Of a stretch of DNA of 64,000 nucleotides, positions 46,501 to 55,192 are shown piece by piece. Source of the stretch: Shewanella putrefaciens (GTDB lineage: Bacteria; Pseudomonadota; Gammaproteobacteria; Enterobacterales; Shewanellaceae); NCBI RefSeq assembly GCF_016406325.1, contig NZ_CP066370.1, positions 434,001 through 498,000 on the forward strand, read 5' to 3'. The position numbers were made by a program, and so were the translations under genes. The stretch's first letter is position 1. Each line of letters begins with the position of its first letter. The notes under the pieces were generated by a model, which did no database searches, had not been told where the DNA came from, and was given only the letters and a program-made list of their open reading frames with translations.

Positions 46501-47696
46501 TTGCTCCTGAGTTAAAAAATGATGCAGAAGCCGATTTTGGCGCGGAACAAGTCCTTACTAACTTGCCACCCGTTGCCGTAAATGTGGAAGATTTCCATGT
46601 TTTTGATAAACCCTTTGGCAAATTAGTGTTGCAGGCTAGTCCACAACCATCGGGATATCAGATCCAGACATTGTCTTTGGCTACACCTAATGTAACCCTA
46701 AAAGGGAGTGGGATATGGCAACAGCAGGATGGGCAAAATAAAACAGAGTTGAGCATGATGTTAAATGCGACCCAGTTTAATCATTTGACCGAGCAATTAG
46801 GGATTGATCCTGGCGTTAATGAGGCGCCACTCAAGGTTAATGCTGACTTATCGTGGGAGGGCGCGCCCTATGCATTTTCCCTTGAAAGCTTAAACGGCAA
46901 AGTAAACTTTGCTTTGGGTAAAGGTCATTTATCCCAAGTGAGTGATAAGGGGGCGCGAATATTTTCACTTTTCAGCTTAGATTCCCTCGTGCGTAAGCTA
47001 TCGTTAGATTTTAGCGATGTTTTTGGGCAAGGCATGTATTTCAATTCCTTTACCGGAAACCTGCAAATTGATAATGGGGTGGTGAAAACCACTGATACCG
47101 AAATGGATGCGATTGCCGGCAATATGAAGGTGCGAGGATACACGGATCTCACCACTGAAAGTTTAAATTACGATATTCGTTTTGTGCCGCAATTGGCCTC
47201 GAGTGTGCCGACAGTGGTATTGCTCAGCACCAGTGCGTGGACATTGGGACTGGGCGCATTTGCCCTGACCAAAGTGCTTGAGCCTGTGATTGAGGTGATT
47301 TCAGAAATTCGTTTTAGGGTAACGGGGACTATGGCTGAGCCTGTGGTCGAAGAATTAGAGCGTAAGAGTAAAGAGATTGAAATTCCAGAGTCTATTTTGC
47401 CCATTATTGGCGCTGGCGATAAAGCCATGCCGACCGAGGGTAACAATGAACAACATACCCCGAAGCTAGACCCAAAGGCTTCGGAGGACAAGAAACTTGG
47501 CGAACCTCTGCCTCAAGGATCTCAGCCTGATACGATGCCGCCCGAGCCAGCCATCAAGCCTATCGAACCTACCAATAGCCAAGACGTTAAACCGATTAAG
47601 CAAAATCAGGGAGATAACAATGCACATCAGCCTGTTGCAATGTCAGAGCAGTCGCGACGTCAGCGCCAATCTGCTGTTTATCGAATCGCAGCTTAA
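43545..47696 (+). CDS. yhdP: YhdP, AsmA-like bridge protein for phospholipid transport
   Basis: 1383 residues (E. coli YhdP is ~1266). The GTG start shares a base with the rng stop. One N-terminal membrane segment (CWQLLAVVLVLFALAVSLI), then the very long beta-groove of DUF3971 (VEDVNFDGIRLALDIDKL; WDLNRLPDELHHPLSDFYQG), and an AsmA-like C-terminal domain. YhdP, TamB and YdbH ferry phospholipids to the outer membrane. The last ~95 residues are a hydrophilic Pro/Gln/Lys tail, and the final 77 bases also encode the start of the next gene. Confidence 0.92.
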   Translation: MAAFVTVKSVSRFCWQLLAVVLVLFALAVSLIRGLLPQVDEVRQQLVDYIKNEYHLDVQVGELSAQWQAFGPALTIENLIIPPQHKVPVTVLVKNIQIKLDFWQSLLKTSPRIEDVNFDGIRLALDIDKLIEDPSVTTQSNVYQTDWLYKLLLKQLERFSLTDVSVQLLSQQHEYRPIHIRHLNWRNNGDSHRGAGQVYLDNHASMHESLQLQLDIKGDGATPDSLTGQIYLAAQSLDLGEWASRQSHPDEPSEKLPLEGVINLKAWLTFAQRSIHSGMIHFEPSWLEWAIGDKPQKFEIKSGSITWLPTASGWEVNSTDLDFITNGEAWPELTLALEQQGDELFGYASQLELQTLFPLLPLFPSVDLAALKQWHQLAPEGGIGPIRVYHKKGEPWLANTDIKQLHWRMDEGVPNANPLDAHLQWQDKTLVFSLPEQAYTLNFGDEFPAPLVLNGAAIVGQFDTESLTLRVPQIRFDNDDIALDAAVKLDFSAAVLMSLAANVEVKNAANADKYFPVKAMGESLAKYLDDAIKAGHSQNAQVLWQGALANFPFDDNSGVFQAAFTLQDAQFQFQPDWPAVTDLSLDALFENARMDIWVNQGKLMDVIADGAHVFIPELGEYSLLKIQAELATQGRAATQVLQASPLADSVGKTLSVVQVQGAVTGNLDISIPLYEGEDEDIRGQISFDNTPVYIAQPGIQLNGVTGIINFTNQVITGKGIKARLFEQPLSFTFDTQPKGKDFALNLQLKSRWDLNRLPDELHHPLSDFYQGKISWDGAIDMLFTEQGYQIQAKVTSDMLGTQLSFPGYFAKPEDEPRSLVAEFIGDQNDAILDVKLASHAEFVGGFTADNGTRFSYFDLLLGRLFDEDEAKNTEQGHIQIDLGKAKLAEWLPVINAFVGQEKMPKTGILVDEIPHKNVFPAVASIDSHIGRLDLLGQQLTELRLNAKPNETGWRFNANANEFEGWIDFYPNWMTQGLKIAASKFYFAPELKNDAEADFGAEQVLTNLPPVAVNVEDFHVFDKPFGKLVLQASPQPSGYQIQTLSLATPNVTLKGSGIWQQQDGQNKTELSMMLNATQFNHLTEQLGIDPGVNEAPLKVNADLSWEGAPYAFSLESLNGKVNFALGKGHLSQVSDKGARIFSLFSLDSLVRKLSLDFSDVFGQGMYFNSFTGNLQIDNGVVKTTDTEMDAIAGNMKVRGYTDLTTESLNYDIRFVPQLASSVPTVVLLSTSAWTLGLGAFALTKVLEPVIEVISEIRFRVTGTMAEPVVEELERKSKEIEIPESILPIIGAGDKAMPTEGNNEQHTPKLDPKASEDKKLGEPLPQGSQPDTMPPEPAIKPIEPTNSQDVKPIKQNQGDNNAHQPVAMSEQSRRQRQSAVYRIAA

Positions 47697-48450
47697 AACG
47701 CTTCCGCGGGATGCCGATGCGCCCCACTTAGTGGTATTACCCGAATGCAGCTTACTGTTTGGTGGCCATGAAAGTCAGCAACTTGCCTATGCGGGCGATG
47801 CCCATCAGAACCCACTCAAATCGGCGTTAAGTGCACTGGCCGCCAAGTATCGGGTGTTTATGGTCGCGGGAACTATTCCGGCGTTGGCTGAGGATGGTCG
47901 TGTTTATAGTCGCTGTTATCTGTTTGATGATAAAGGTGATACTTTAGGGCATTACGATAAACTACACCTTTTTGATGTGGATGTTGCCGACGGTACAAAG
48001 CAATATCGCGAGAGCGAAACTTTCTGCCCTGGCGATCATATAACTGTTATCGATACACCTTTTGGCAAAATAGGCCTAGCTATCTGTTATGATTTACGTT
48101 TTCCCGACTTGTTTAGGGCGATGCGTCTTGCGGGTGCCGAGATTATTACAGTCCCTTCGGCCTTTACTAAAGTGACGGGGGAAGCCCATTGGCAAGTATT
48201 GCTACAGGCAAGAGCCATTGAAACCCAATGCGTTATTCTCGCTGCGGCGCAATGGGGAGCCCATAATGAAGGTAGCCGCGAAACTTGGGGGCAGAGCATG
48301 ATAGTCGGTCCTTGGGGAAATATTTTGGCTGAGCTTAAAACGGGTACGGGTTGGGTGCAGGCCGAGGTCGACTTAACCGAACTGCACAGTATTCGCAGTA
48401 AAATGCCCGTCATGCAGCATAATCGTTTCCGTGAACCATGTTTGAAATAA
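47620..48450 (+). CDS. Nitrilase-superfamily amidase (Nit1/deaminated-glutathione amidase-like)
   Basis: 276 residues from ATG 47620, chosen because AGGGAG precedes it and the protein then starts MHISLLQCQS like its family; the upstream frame to 47497 is overlap with yhdP. The catalytic triad is visible as E42 (LPECSLLFGG), K114 (HYDKLHLFDV) and C156 (GLAICYDLRFPDLFRA). The HLFDVDVADG and YRESETF pattern matches Nit1/YbeM-type enzymes that hydrolyse deaminated glutathione. Overlaps the end of yhdP by 77 bases in another frame. Confidence 0.9.
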   Translation: MHISLLQCQSSRDVSANLLFIESQLKTLPRDADAPHLVVLPECSLLFGGHESQQLAYAGDAHQNPLKSALSALAAKYRVFMVAGTIPALAEDGRVYSRCYLFDDKGDTLGHYDKLHLFDVDVADGTKQYRESETFCPGDHITVIDTPFGKIGLAICYDLRFPDLFRAMRLAGAEIITVPSAFTKVTGEAHWQVLLQARAIETQCVILAAAQWGAHNEGSRETWGQSMIVGPWGNILAELKTGTGWVQAEVDLTELHSIRSKMPVMQHNRFREPCLK

Positions 48451-48583
48451 TGCGCCAATAGCCAGCAGACGAGTTGAAATGCTGAATTTACGCTTGAGTC
48501 GATACGCAGCATTAACACATAGAATGAGTACACCGAGTTTACACTCAGAATATCAAGATCCTTTGGGATCAAAGAGAGCATAG

Positions 48584-50032
48584 ATGCCATTTTTAGCACA
48601 AGTAGAGCAAAGTTTATTAAAGAATGGGTTAGCGTTAGATGGCTTGCAAAGCTATTTGAACACCATACATCAGCACAATATCGATTATTCCGATCTCTAT
48701 TTTCAAGGCAGTCGCCACGAGTCTTGGGTGCTGGAAGACGGCATCATCAAAGACGGTAGTTTTCATATTGAGCGCGGTGTGGGTGTGCGGGCTATTAGCG
48801 GTGAAAAAACCGGTTTTGCCTATGCCGACGATATCACTCCTGCTGCCTTAAGCGCTGCAGTACAGGCTGCCCGAGGTATTGCCAGTGCGGGTGAGCAAAC
48901 TCAAGTGCAAGCCTTTAAACGCCAAAAAGCATTAGCGCTATATGATAGCTTAGATCCCATAGCGGCGATGGAAGAAGTCAAAAAAATCAACCTGCTAAAA
49001 GAGGCCGATGCCTTTATTCGCAGTCTCGATAGTCGCATTATCCAAGTGGTGGTTAGCCTTGCCGGTGTGCACGAAGAAATCCTTATTGCTGCGAGCGATG
49101 GTACGTTGGCGGCCGATATTCGCCCCTTAGTGCGCTTTAATTGCAGTGTGATTTTAGAAGAAAACGGTAAACGTGAACGTGGCGGTGCAGGGGGCGGTGG
49201 ACGCCATGACTACGGTGTTTTAATGGCAAATGATGACACAGGTTTACCTATGTGTTTTGCCTTTGCCCGTGAGGCTGTTCGTCAAGCGCAGGTTAACCTT
49301 AACGCCATCGATGCACCAGCGGGTGAAATGCCAGTGGTATTGGGTAATGGCTGGCCGGGTGTATTGCTCCACGAAGCGGTTGGACATGGTTTGGAAGGTG
49401 ACTTTAACCGTAAGGGCAGCAGTGCCTTTAGTGGCAAGGTTGGCCAGCAAGTTGCGTCTAAATTAGTGACTGTGGTCGACGATGGTACCTTGCCCAATCG
49501 CCGTGGTTCACTGAGTATCGACGATGAAGGTGTACAAACTCAAAGAACGGTATTGATTGAAGACGGTATTTTAAAGGGGTACATCCAAGACAAACTCAAT
49601 GCGCGTTTAATGGGTGTTGCGCCAACGGGTAACGGTCGCCGCGAATCCTACGCGCATTTGCCTATGCCACGTATGACTAACACTTATATGACAGCAGGCG
49701 AGTCTGACCCAAGCGAGATCATCAAGTCGGTGAAGAAGGGTATTTATGCTCCTAACTTTGGCGGTGGGCAGGTGGATATCACTTCAGGTAAGTTTGTGTT
49801 CTCAGCCTCTGAAGCCTATTTGATTGAAAATGGTGAAGTGACTCAAGCCATTAAAGGCGCGACTTTAATCGGTAACGGCCCAGAAGCCATGAGCCAAATT
49901 TCGATGGTGGGGAATGATATGGCACTGGATAGAGGCGTTGGCGTTTGTGGTAAAGATGGTCAAAGTGTACCTGTAGGTGTCGGCCAACCGACCTTGAAGT
50001 TAGATCGCTTAACAGTGGGGGGGACAGCATAA
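48584..50032 (+). CDS. tldD: TldD metalloprotease subunit
   Basis: 482 residues, full length. The HExxxH zinc motif occurs in [20 protein letters not shown], with a downstream Cys in [15 protein letters not shown]. TldD forms a heterodimer with PmbA/TldE (not in the window) and trims unfolded peptides such as microcin precursors and the CcdA antitoxin. The same gene order (rng-yhdP-tldD) occurs in E. coli. The stop codon runs straight into copies of the 7-bp repeat. Confidence 0.97.
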   Translation: MPFLAQVEQSLLKNGLALDGLQSYLNTIHQHNIDYSDLYFQGSRHESWVLEDGIIKDGSFHIERGVGVRAISGEKTGFAYADDITPAALSAAVQAARGIASAGEQTQVQAFKRQKALALYDSLDPIAAMEEVKKINLLKEADAFIRSLDSRIIQVVVSLAGVHEEILIAASDGTLAADIRPLVRFNCSVILEENGKRERGGAGGGGRHDYGVLMANDDTGLPMCFAFAREAVRQAQVNLNAIDAPAGEMPVVLGNGWPGVLLHEAVGHGLEGDFNRKGSSAFSGKVGQQVASKLVTVVDDGTLPNRRGSLSIDDEGVQTQRTVLIEDGILKGYIQDKLNARLMGVAPTGNGRRESYAHLPMPRMTNTYMTAGESDPSEIIKSVKKGIYAPNFGGGQVDITSGKFVFSASEAYLIENGEVTQAIKGATLIGNGPEAMSQISMVGNDMALDRGVGVCGKDGQSVPVGVGQPTLKLDRLTVGGTA

Positions 50033-50061
50033 GATCTAGAATCTAGAACCTAGAACCTAGG
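50033..50061 (+). repeat. Second short array of the 7-bp unit, directly after tldD
   Basis: GATCTAGA, ATCTAGA, ACCTAGA and ACCTAGG follow the tldD TAA with no gap: two perfect or near-perfect units and two variants of the heptamer found in the array before mshC. Confidence 0.85.
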
Positions 50062-50157
50062 CTTAACGCCACACTTAAGGAGGCGAGTTCTAGCCGCTTT
50101 CCACCATGAATGTTATCATCCGCAAACTAAATTAGAGTAACAACTCTAGAGGTGTTA

Positions 50158-51552
50158 ATGAAACGATCACGAGTGGCTTGGCTGTGTTTACTGTCAGTGC
50201 CTTTTTTATTGCCATCGGCTTTGCATGCAGAGCCGATAAGCTTCAGTGACGCTTGGCAACAAGTGCTGAAGGTGAGCGATAAGCTACAGGCGCAGTCGCA
50301 GGAAGTTAACCGTGCTAAAGGCGAGCAGCAGGCCGGAGAGGGGTTAAACTTACCCTCCTTAGATATTCGCGGTAACTATATTCATTTGGATAAACCGATA
50401 GAGTTTGATTTGAAAGAATTAAATTCAGTGGTTTCTATTCCACCAGCCCTTGGCGGCATCATCGCGGGTATTCCGCCGCTGCCCTTAAGTGAGCAAGATA
50501 TTTTTAGTGCAAGCTTGCAGGCAATGTGGCCGATTTATACGGGTGGGCAGATCACGGCCGCTCAAGGTATACACGCGGCCATGGTGGCTGAAAAACAACA
50601 AGAATTACAATTAGCCACCCGCGATTTATTTACCCAGTTGGTGGACAGATATTATGCTGTCGATGTGACTCAGGCATTAGTTGAGACCCAAACCGATCTG
50701 GTTGGCTCCTTAACAAAGCATGTTGAACATGCTCTAGCAATGGAGCGCGAAGGGCAAATTGCGAAGGTTGAGCGCCTCAATGCTCAGGTCGCTTTAGATA
50801 ATGCTAAAGTCAATTTAGGTAGTGCCCGCCGCCAACATGAAATGGCTGTTATCGCGCTGGCTCGTATGCTCCAGCAAAGTCAGGTGAGTACCCATTCCCC
50901 TTTATTTGTACTGCCGCACGCTCCATCATTAGATCAACTTAGCCAAATAACCTTAAGCCAACATCCAGCACTCAAATTGCTCGAAGCGAAAGAAGCGCAA
51001 GCGAATGGTTTAGTGTCATTAGAAAAGGGGAAATACCACCCAACGGTATTCCTCTTTGGTAATTACACCTTGTATGAAGAAGACACACTCTTATCGAGCA
51101 TTACGCCTGATTGGATGGTTGGTGTCGGGGTTAATGTGCCGCTGATCAGCCGTGATGGCCGCAGCGGTAAGGTCGAAGCAGCGAAAAGTGCCCTACTGCA
51201 AGCCCGCTATACCAAGGCACAAACCAAGCAAGACTTAAGCCTTCTGGTGGATCAAAGCTATCGCCAATTATTACAGGCCGAAGAAGAAGTGAAGGCGCTT
51301 GATACCTCACTCGAGCTTGCGACCGAAAATCTGCGGCTTAGGGAGATTGCTTTTAATCAAGGGCTTTCCACTTCTATCGACCGAGTCGATGCCGAGCTAA
51401 AACTGAGCGCAGTGAAAACCCAGCAATTGGCTGCCCGTTATCGTTATGTGCAAGCCTATGCCAGATTGATGGCAATCAGTGGTCAATTAGATGAATTTAT
51501 TGGTCGTACCGTCGATCGTCACCCAGTGCAGGAGATAAATCATGCGCGCTAA
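50158..51552 (+). CDS. TolC-family outer-membrane efflux protein
   Basis: About 464 residues. The ATG at 50158 is preferred to GTG 50152 because of AGAGG (50148-50152). Signal peptide WLCLLSVPFLLPSALHA. Two repeats of long coiled coils (PISFSDAWQQVLKVSDKLQA; VDRYYAVDVTQALVETQTDL) make the TolC periplasmic tunnel, and beta strands LDIRGNYIHL and PTVFLFGNYTLYEED the barrel. First gene of a four-gene efflux-like operon; its end overlaps the HlyD-family gene by 11 bases. Confidence 0.92.
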   Translation: MKRSRVAWLCLLSVPFLLPSALHAEPISFSDAWQQVLKVSDKLQAQSQEVNRAKGEQQAGEGLNLPSLDIRGNYIHLDKPIEFDLKELNSVVSIPPALGGIIAGIPPLPLSEQDIFSASLQAMWPIYTGGQITAAQGIHAAMVAEKQQELQLATRDLFTQLVDRYYAVDVTQALVETQTDLVGSLTKHVEHALAMEREGQIAKVERLNAQVALDNAKVNLGSARRQHEMAVIALARMLQQSQVSTHSPLFVLPHAPSLDQLSQITLSQHPALKLLEAKEAQANGLVSLEKGKYHPTVFLFGNYTLYEEDTLLSSITPDWMVGVGVNVPLISRDGRSGKVEAAKSALLQARYTKAQTKQDLSLLVDQSYRQLLQAEEEVKALDTSLELATENLRLREIAFNQGLSTSIDRVDAELKLSAVKTQQLAARYRYVQAYARLMAISGQLDEFIGRTVDRHPVQEINHAR

Positions 51553-52516
51553 TCGAATGCTGGCCCTTGTGGCGTTGGTCGCATTAGGCCTCATCTTAGC
51601 CTATGGGCTTAAGCTGGCTTATAGCCCGCAGCCGAGTCTATTGCAGGGGCAGATAGAAGCCCGAGAATACAATGTGTCATCCAAAGTGCCCGGTCGGGTC
51701 GAGCAAGTGTTAGTGCGCCGTGGCGATAGCGTGGCCGAAGGGGATTTGTTATTCGCGATCCACAGCCCTGAGCTGGATGCAAAGTTGATGCAGGCTGAAG
51801 GCGGGCGCGATGCCGCCAAGGCTAAGCAGTTAGAAGCTAATAATGGTGCTCGTAGCCAAGAAGTGATGGCGGCTAGGGAGCAATGGCTCAAGGCGCAGGC
51901 GGCGGCAACGCTCGCTAAAACGACTTATACCCGCGTTGAAAACTTATTCAACGAAGGTGTGGCAGCAAGACAAAAACGTGATGAAGCCTTTACTCAATGG
52001 CAAGCGGCAAAATACACAGAACAAGCGGCCTTAGCCATGTATCAAATGGCCGAGGAAGGCGCGCGAGTTGAGACCAAAGCCGCTGCTGCGGGTAATGCAC
52101 GTATGGCTGAAGGCGCGGTAAAAGAAGTGAGCGCCGTGATGGAAGATAGCCAAATGCGCGCCCCTAAATCGGGCGAAATTAGCGAGGTGCTATTACAGGC
52201 GGGTGAATTGGCACCAAGTGGTTTTCCGATTGTGAGTTTAATTGATATGCAGGATGCTTGGGCTGTGTTCCAAGTGCGTGAAGATCAACTCAAGCGTTTC
52301 AACAAAGGCGATAAAATTCAACTCAATATTCCGGCACTCGGGCAGGATGTCGAATTTACAGTATCCCATATCAGTGTCATGGGTGACTTTGCCACTTGGC
52401 GCTCGACCGAGAGTGGCCATGACTTTGATATGCGTACTTTTGAGGTGGAATTACGCCCCAATGCACCGATTGCTAACCTACGTGTCGGCATGTCAGTGCT
52501 GCTACGCGGTGAGTAA
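51542..52516 (+). CDS. HlyD-family membrane-fusion protein
   Basis: 324 residues. Membrane segment AMLALVALVALGLILAYGL-like near the N-terminus, then lipoyl halves (GQIEAREYNVSSKVPGRVE and RAPKSGEISEVLLQAGEL) and a coiled-coil hairpin rich in Ala/Lys/Glu. It resembles E. coli YhiI and other HlyD-like adaptors. It connects an inner-membrane transporter with the TolC-like protein encoded just before. Confidence 0.92.
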   Translation: MRANRMLALVALVALGLILAYGLKLAYSPQPSLLQGQIEAREYNVSSKVPGRVEQVLVRRGDSVAEGDLLFAIHSPELDAKLMQAEGGRDAAKAKQLEANNGARSQEVMAAREQWLKAQAAATLAKTTYTRVENLFNEGVAARQKRDEAFTQWQAAKYTEQAALAMYQMAEEGARVETKAAAAGNARMAEGAVKEVSAVMEDSQMRAPKSGEISEVLLQAGELAPSGFPIVSLIDMQDAWAVFQVREDQLKRFNKGDKIQLNIPALGQDVEFTVSHISVMGDFATWRSTESGHDFDMRTFEVELRPNAPIANLRVGMSVLLRGE

Positions 52517-52521
52517 AGGCC

Positions 52522-53811
52522 GTGACTGAGCACTCGACAAACATCAAAGCGCTGGACACTCGCAGCGCGCCAAGGGCTGCTGACATGGGCTTAATGGCAT
52601 TGTTCGTCGCATTAGTTCGTCGTGAGCTGCGTGCCCTATGGCATGATCCTTGGCAGTTAGCACTGATAAGTTATATTCCGCTACTGGGAATGTTATGCCT
52701 TTGGTGGCTGTTCAGTGCCGGTCTTCCAAGACAACTGCCCGTGGCGATTGTCGACCAAGATCATAGCCAATTGAGCCGCATGTTGACCCGTCAGATGAAG
52801 GCAAATCCCGTTACCGACCCCCAAAGTTTTACCGATTTATCCTCAGCTGTTAGCGCCATGCAGCAGGCGAAAGTCTACGCGATTGTGGTCTTCCCCTATG
52901 ATATGAAAAAGGATTTACTCACAGGCCATAAACCGACAATTGATGTGCGCTATAATAGCCAGTTTTTGCTGGTGGGTAAGTTACTGTCAAGCCAAATTCA
53001 ACTGAGTTTAGGTGAGGGATTACAGCAAGTTGCGGAATTAAAGCAACTGGCAACGGGTACGCCAAAATCCCAAGTGGCAGTCAATTTAAGCCCTGTCAAA
53101 AGCCAAACTACGGCATTATTTAATCGTAATAACAACTACATCGGTTTCTTGGTGCCACCAGTGCTTATTGCACTGTGGCAGTTATTATCGATGTTGGTGA
53201 TGGCAAATAGCCTAAATCGTGAGTTACATTTAGCGCCTGTTGTACAAGCCGATGTGATATCGGATCGATTAACCACACATTTCTGGCCTAAAGTATTGGC
53301 TAAAGTGGCATTGTTTACGCCGATATTAATGTTGCAGGGTGGCTTTATTTTAGCTTGGCTGTATTTGTATCTTGCCCTGCCTATGGCGGGCAGTTTAGCC
53401 CTATTATTGCTCGCGCAATTAGTGATGTTATTGGCGGTCTGGAGCTTAGTGTTATTTATATTTGTTGTGATGCGTGACAGTGCGCGGGTCATCAGTTTTT
53501 GTACCGCTTTATTTGCGCCCGCCTTTGCTTTTATGGGCATTACTTTCCCGACCCATGATATGCCGCCATTAGCCCAGTGGTGGCGATTGATTATGCCGTC
53601 GAGCCACTATATGGAGTCCCATGTGAGCGTGGTGAGTTACGGCGCCAGTGGGCTGGACGTGGTGAGCCAAATGAGCAGCTATTGGGGCTTTATCTGCCTG
53701 TTTCCTCTAATTTATTTATTAGCGCGTAAGTTACTGCCCATGACAGCAAATACTGAGAGTGGGTTAGCGGCAAGTGATTCGGATGCAGCACAGCCTGCCA
53801 AGGGGCAATAG
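52522..53811 (+). CDS. ABC-2 type transport permease, first copy (YhhJ-like)
   Basis: 429 residues with a GTG start. Layout of ABC-2 permeases: one N-terminal membrane segment (ALISYIPLLGMLCLWWLFS), a ~180-residue periplasmic domain with VAIVDQDHSQLSRMLTRQM, then five C-terminal membrane segments and the typical HDMPPLAQWWRLIMPSSHYM end. No Walker motifs. Paired with a second permease of the same type. Substrate unknown. Confidence 0.9.
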   Translation: MTEHSTNIKALDTRSAPRAADMGLMALFVALVRRELRALWHDPWQLALISYIPLLGMLCLWWLFSAGLPRQLPVAIVDQDHSQLSRMLTRQMKANPVTDPQSFTDLSSAVSAMQQAKVYAIVVFPYDMKKDLLTGHKPTIDVRYNSQFLLVGKLLSSQIQLSLGEGLQQVAELKQLATGTPKSQVAVNLSPVKSQTTALFNRNNNYIGFLVPPVLIALWQLLSMLVMANSLNRELHLAPVVQADVISDRLTTHFWPKVLAKVALFTPILMLQGGFILAWLYLYLALPMAGSLALLLLAQLVMLLAVWSLVLFIFVVMRDSARVISFCTALFAPAFAFMGITFPTHDMPPLAQWWRLIMPSSHYMESHVSVVSYGASGLDVVSQMSSYWGFICLFPLIYLLARKLLPMTANTESGLAASDSDAAQPAKGQ

Positions 53812-53812
53812 T

Positions 53813-54961
53813 ATGAATATATGGCGGCTGGTATTCACTGAACTTAAAGCCATTATTAGCGATAAAGCGATAGCCGTGACTTTATTTGGCGGCGTATTGT
53901 TTTATTCGGTGCTCTATCCTTTACCCTATCTAAACCAAGTGCCGACCGAGCAACAATTGATCGTGGTGGACTTAGACCATTCTTCCTTAAGCCGTCAGTT
54001 GATCCGCCATGCCGATGCCAGCGCAAAAATTCAAGTCATAGGTCAAGTCGGCTCGATAACCGAGGCGAAGCGCTTTATTGAAATAGGTAAAGCCCATGGT
54101 TTATTGGTCATCCCCGAAGGATTTCGCCGCGATTTATTGCTCGGTAAAGGCGTCACGCTAAGTTATGGTGGTGACGCCAGTTACTTTTTGATTTACTCCG
54201 CCGTTGCCGAAGGTTTAGTCAGTGCGGGAATGGATGCGGGTAAACAAGTGCAATTAATTGGCATGCTTGCCCAAGGGCAAAATCCTAAGCAGGCTCAAGA
54301 AAGTCTACAATCGCTCCATCTAAATAGCGTTCCTGCTTTTAACCCAAGTTTAGGTTATACGCCCTATGTGGTACCCGGATTGTTTTTGCTGATCCTACAT
54401 CAAACCTTATTGATTGGTACGGGTATTTTAGGGGCAGGGCAATGGCGCCATAAAGGATATTGGCAGCAGGTGTCACCGGTGCAATTAGTCTGTGGTCGTA
54501 TAATTGCTTTTATGTTGATTTATATATTTTTTACCAGCTTTTATGTGGGCTATTGTTATCACTGGTATAACGTCAGTATTCAAACGAGCCTTGGCTTAGT
54601 TGCGCTGTGGTTATTGCCGTTTTTACTGGCTACCGCAGCAGCAGGGGTTGCGATGAGCACACTGTTCACTCGCCGCGATTTACCAACACAAGTGCTACTG
54701 CTGATCTCTATGCCTATTTTATTTGTGTCAGGTTTTGTGTGGCCGATAGCATTGATCCCTGAACCGCTGGTGTTAGGCTCGCAGTTTATTCCTGCAGTGC
54801 CTGCGATTATGGGCATGCTCGAGCTTAATCAAATGGGGGCGAGTTGGGCGAGTGTAACCCCTAAATGGCTACAACTCTGGGGCTTATTTGCGGTCTTTTT
54901 CGGCCTAGCAATTGTAGGGATCAAGCGAAGAGCGAAGTTGTTGTTAATTGATAACCCCTAG
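53813..54961 (+). CDS. ABC-2 type transport permease, second copy
   Basis: 382 residues from ATG 53813 (AAGGGG at 53801-53806); the longer frame to 53774 overlaps the previous gene. Same architecture as the preceding permease: LFGGVLFYSVLYPLPYL, the LIVVDLDHSSLSRQLIRHAD domain, then five membrane segments ending LQLWGLFAVFFGLAIVG. The two probably form the heterodimeric membrane part of an exporter. No ATP-binding protein is encoded next to them, so an ATPase in trans is needed if this is a true ABC system. Confidence 0.9.
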   Translation: MNIWRLVFTELKAIISDKAIAVTLFGGVLFYSVLYPLPYLNQVPTEQQLIVVDLDHSSLSRQLIRHADASAKIQVIGQVGSITEAKRFIEIGKAHGLLVIPEGFRRDLLLGKGVTLSYGGDASYFLIYSAVAEGLVSAGMDAGKQVQLIGMLAQGQNPKQAQESLQSLHLNSVPAFNPSLGYTPYVVPGLFLLILHQTLLIGTGILGAGQWRHKGYWQQVSPVQLVCGRIIAFMLIYIFFTSFYVGYCYHWYNVSIQTSLGLVALWLLPFLLATAAAGVAMSTLFTRRDLPTQVLLLISMPILFVSGFVWPIALIPEPLVLGSQFIPAVPAIMGMLELNQMGASWASVTPKWLQLWGLFAVFFGLAIVGIKRRAKLLLIDNP

Positions 54962-55192
54962 GTTTAGCAATATTCGCTATTTCTATTTATTGGCGAGTGT
55001 GAATAGTTTGCTAGGACGCAACGACGCTTTGCCCCCACCAAAAATTTGTTACTCATATCATTCGAATCTTAGTCAATCCGCTGCGTTTACCCCTGTTGTA
55101 ATTTAATACGATTGGTATAGCCCACCGCAAAGAACTGGGCATCTGAAAGTACAATCGCTACAATCGCCGCCATTGTGATTATAGGAGTCGAC

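Noticed and set aside
47497..47619. Upstream extension of the nitrilase frame to 47497
   Set aside because: It lies wholly inside yhdP, adds an unrelated basic stretch, and the ATG at 47620 has its own AGGGAG and a family-typical start.
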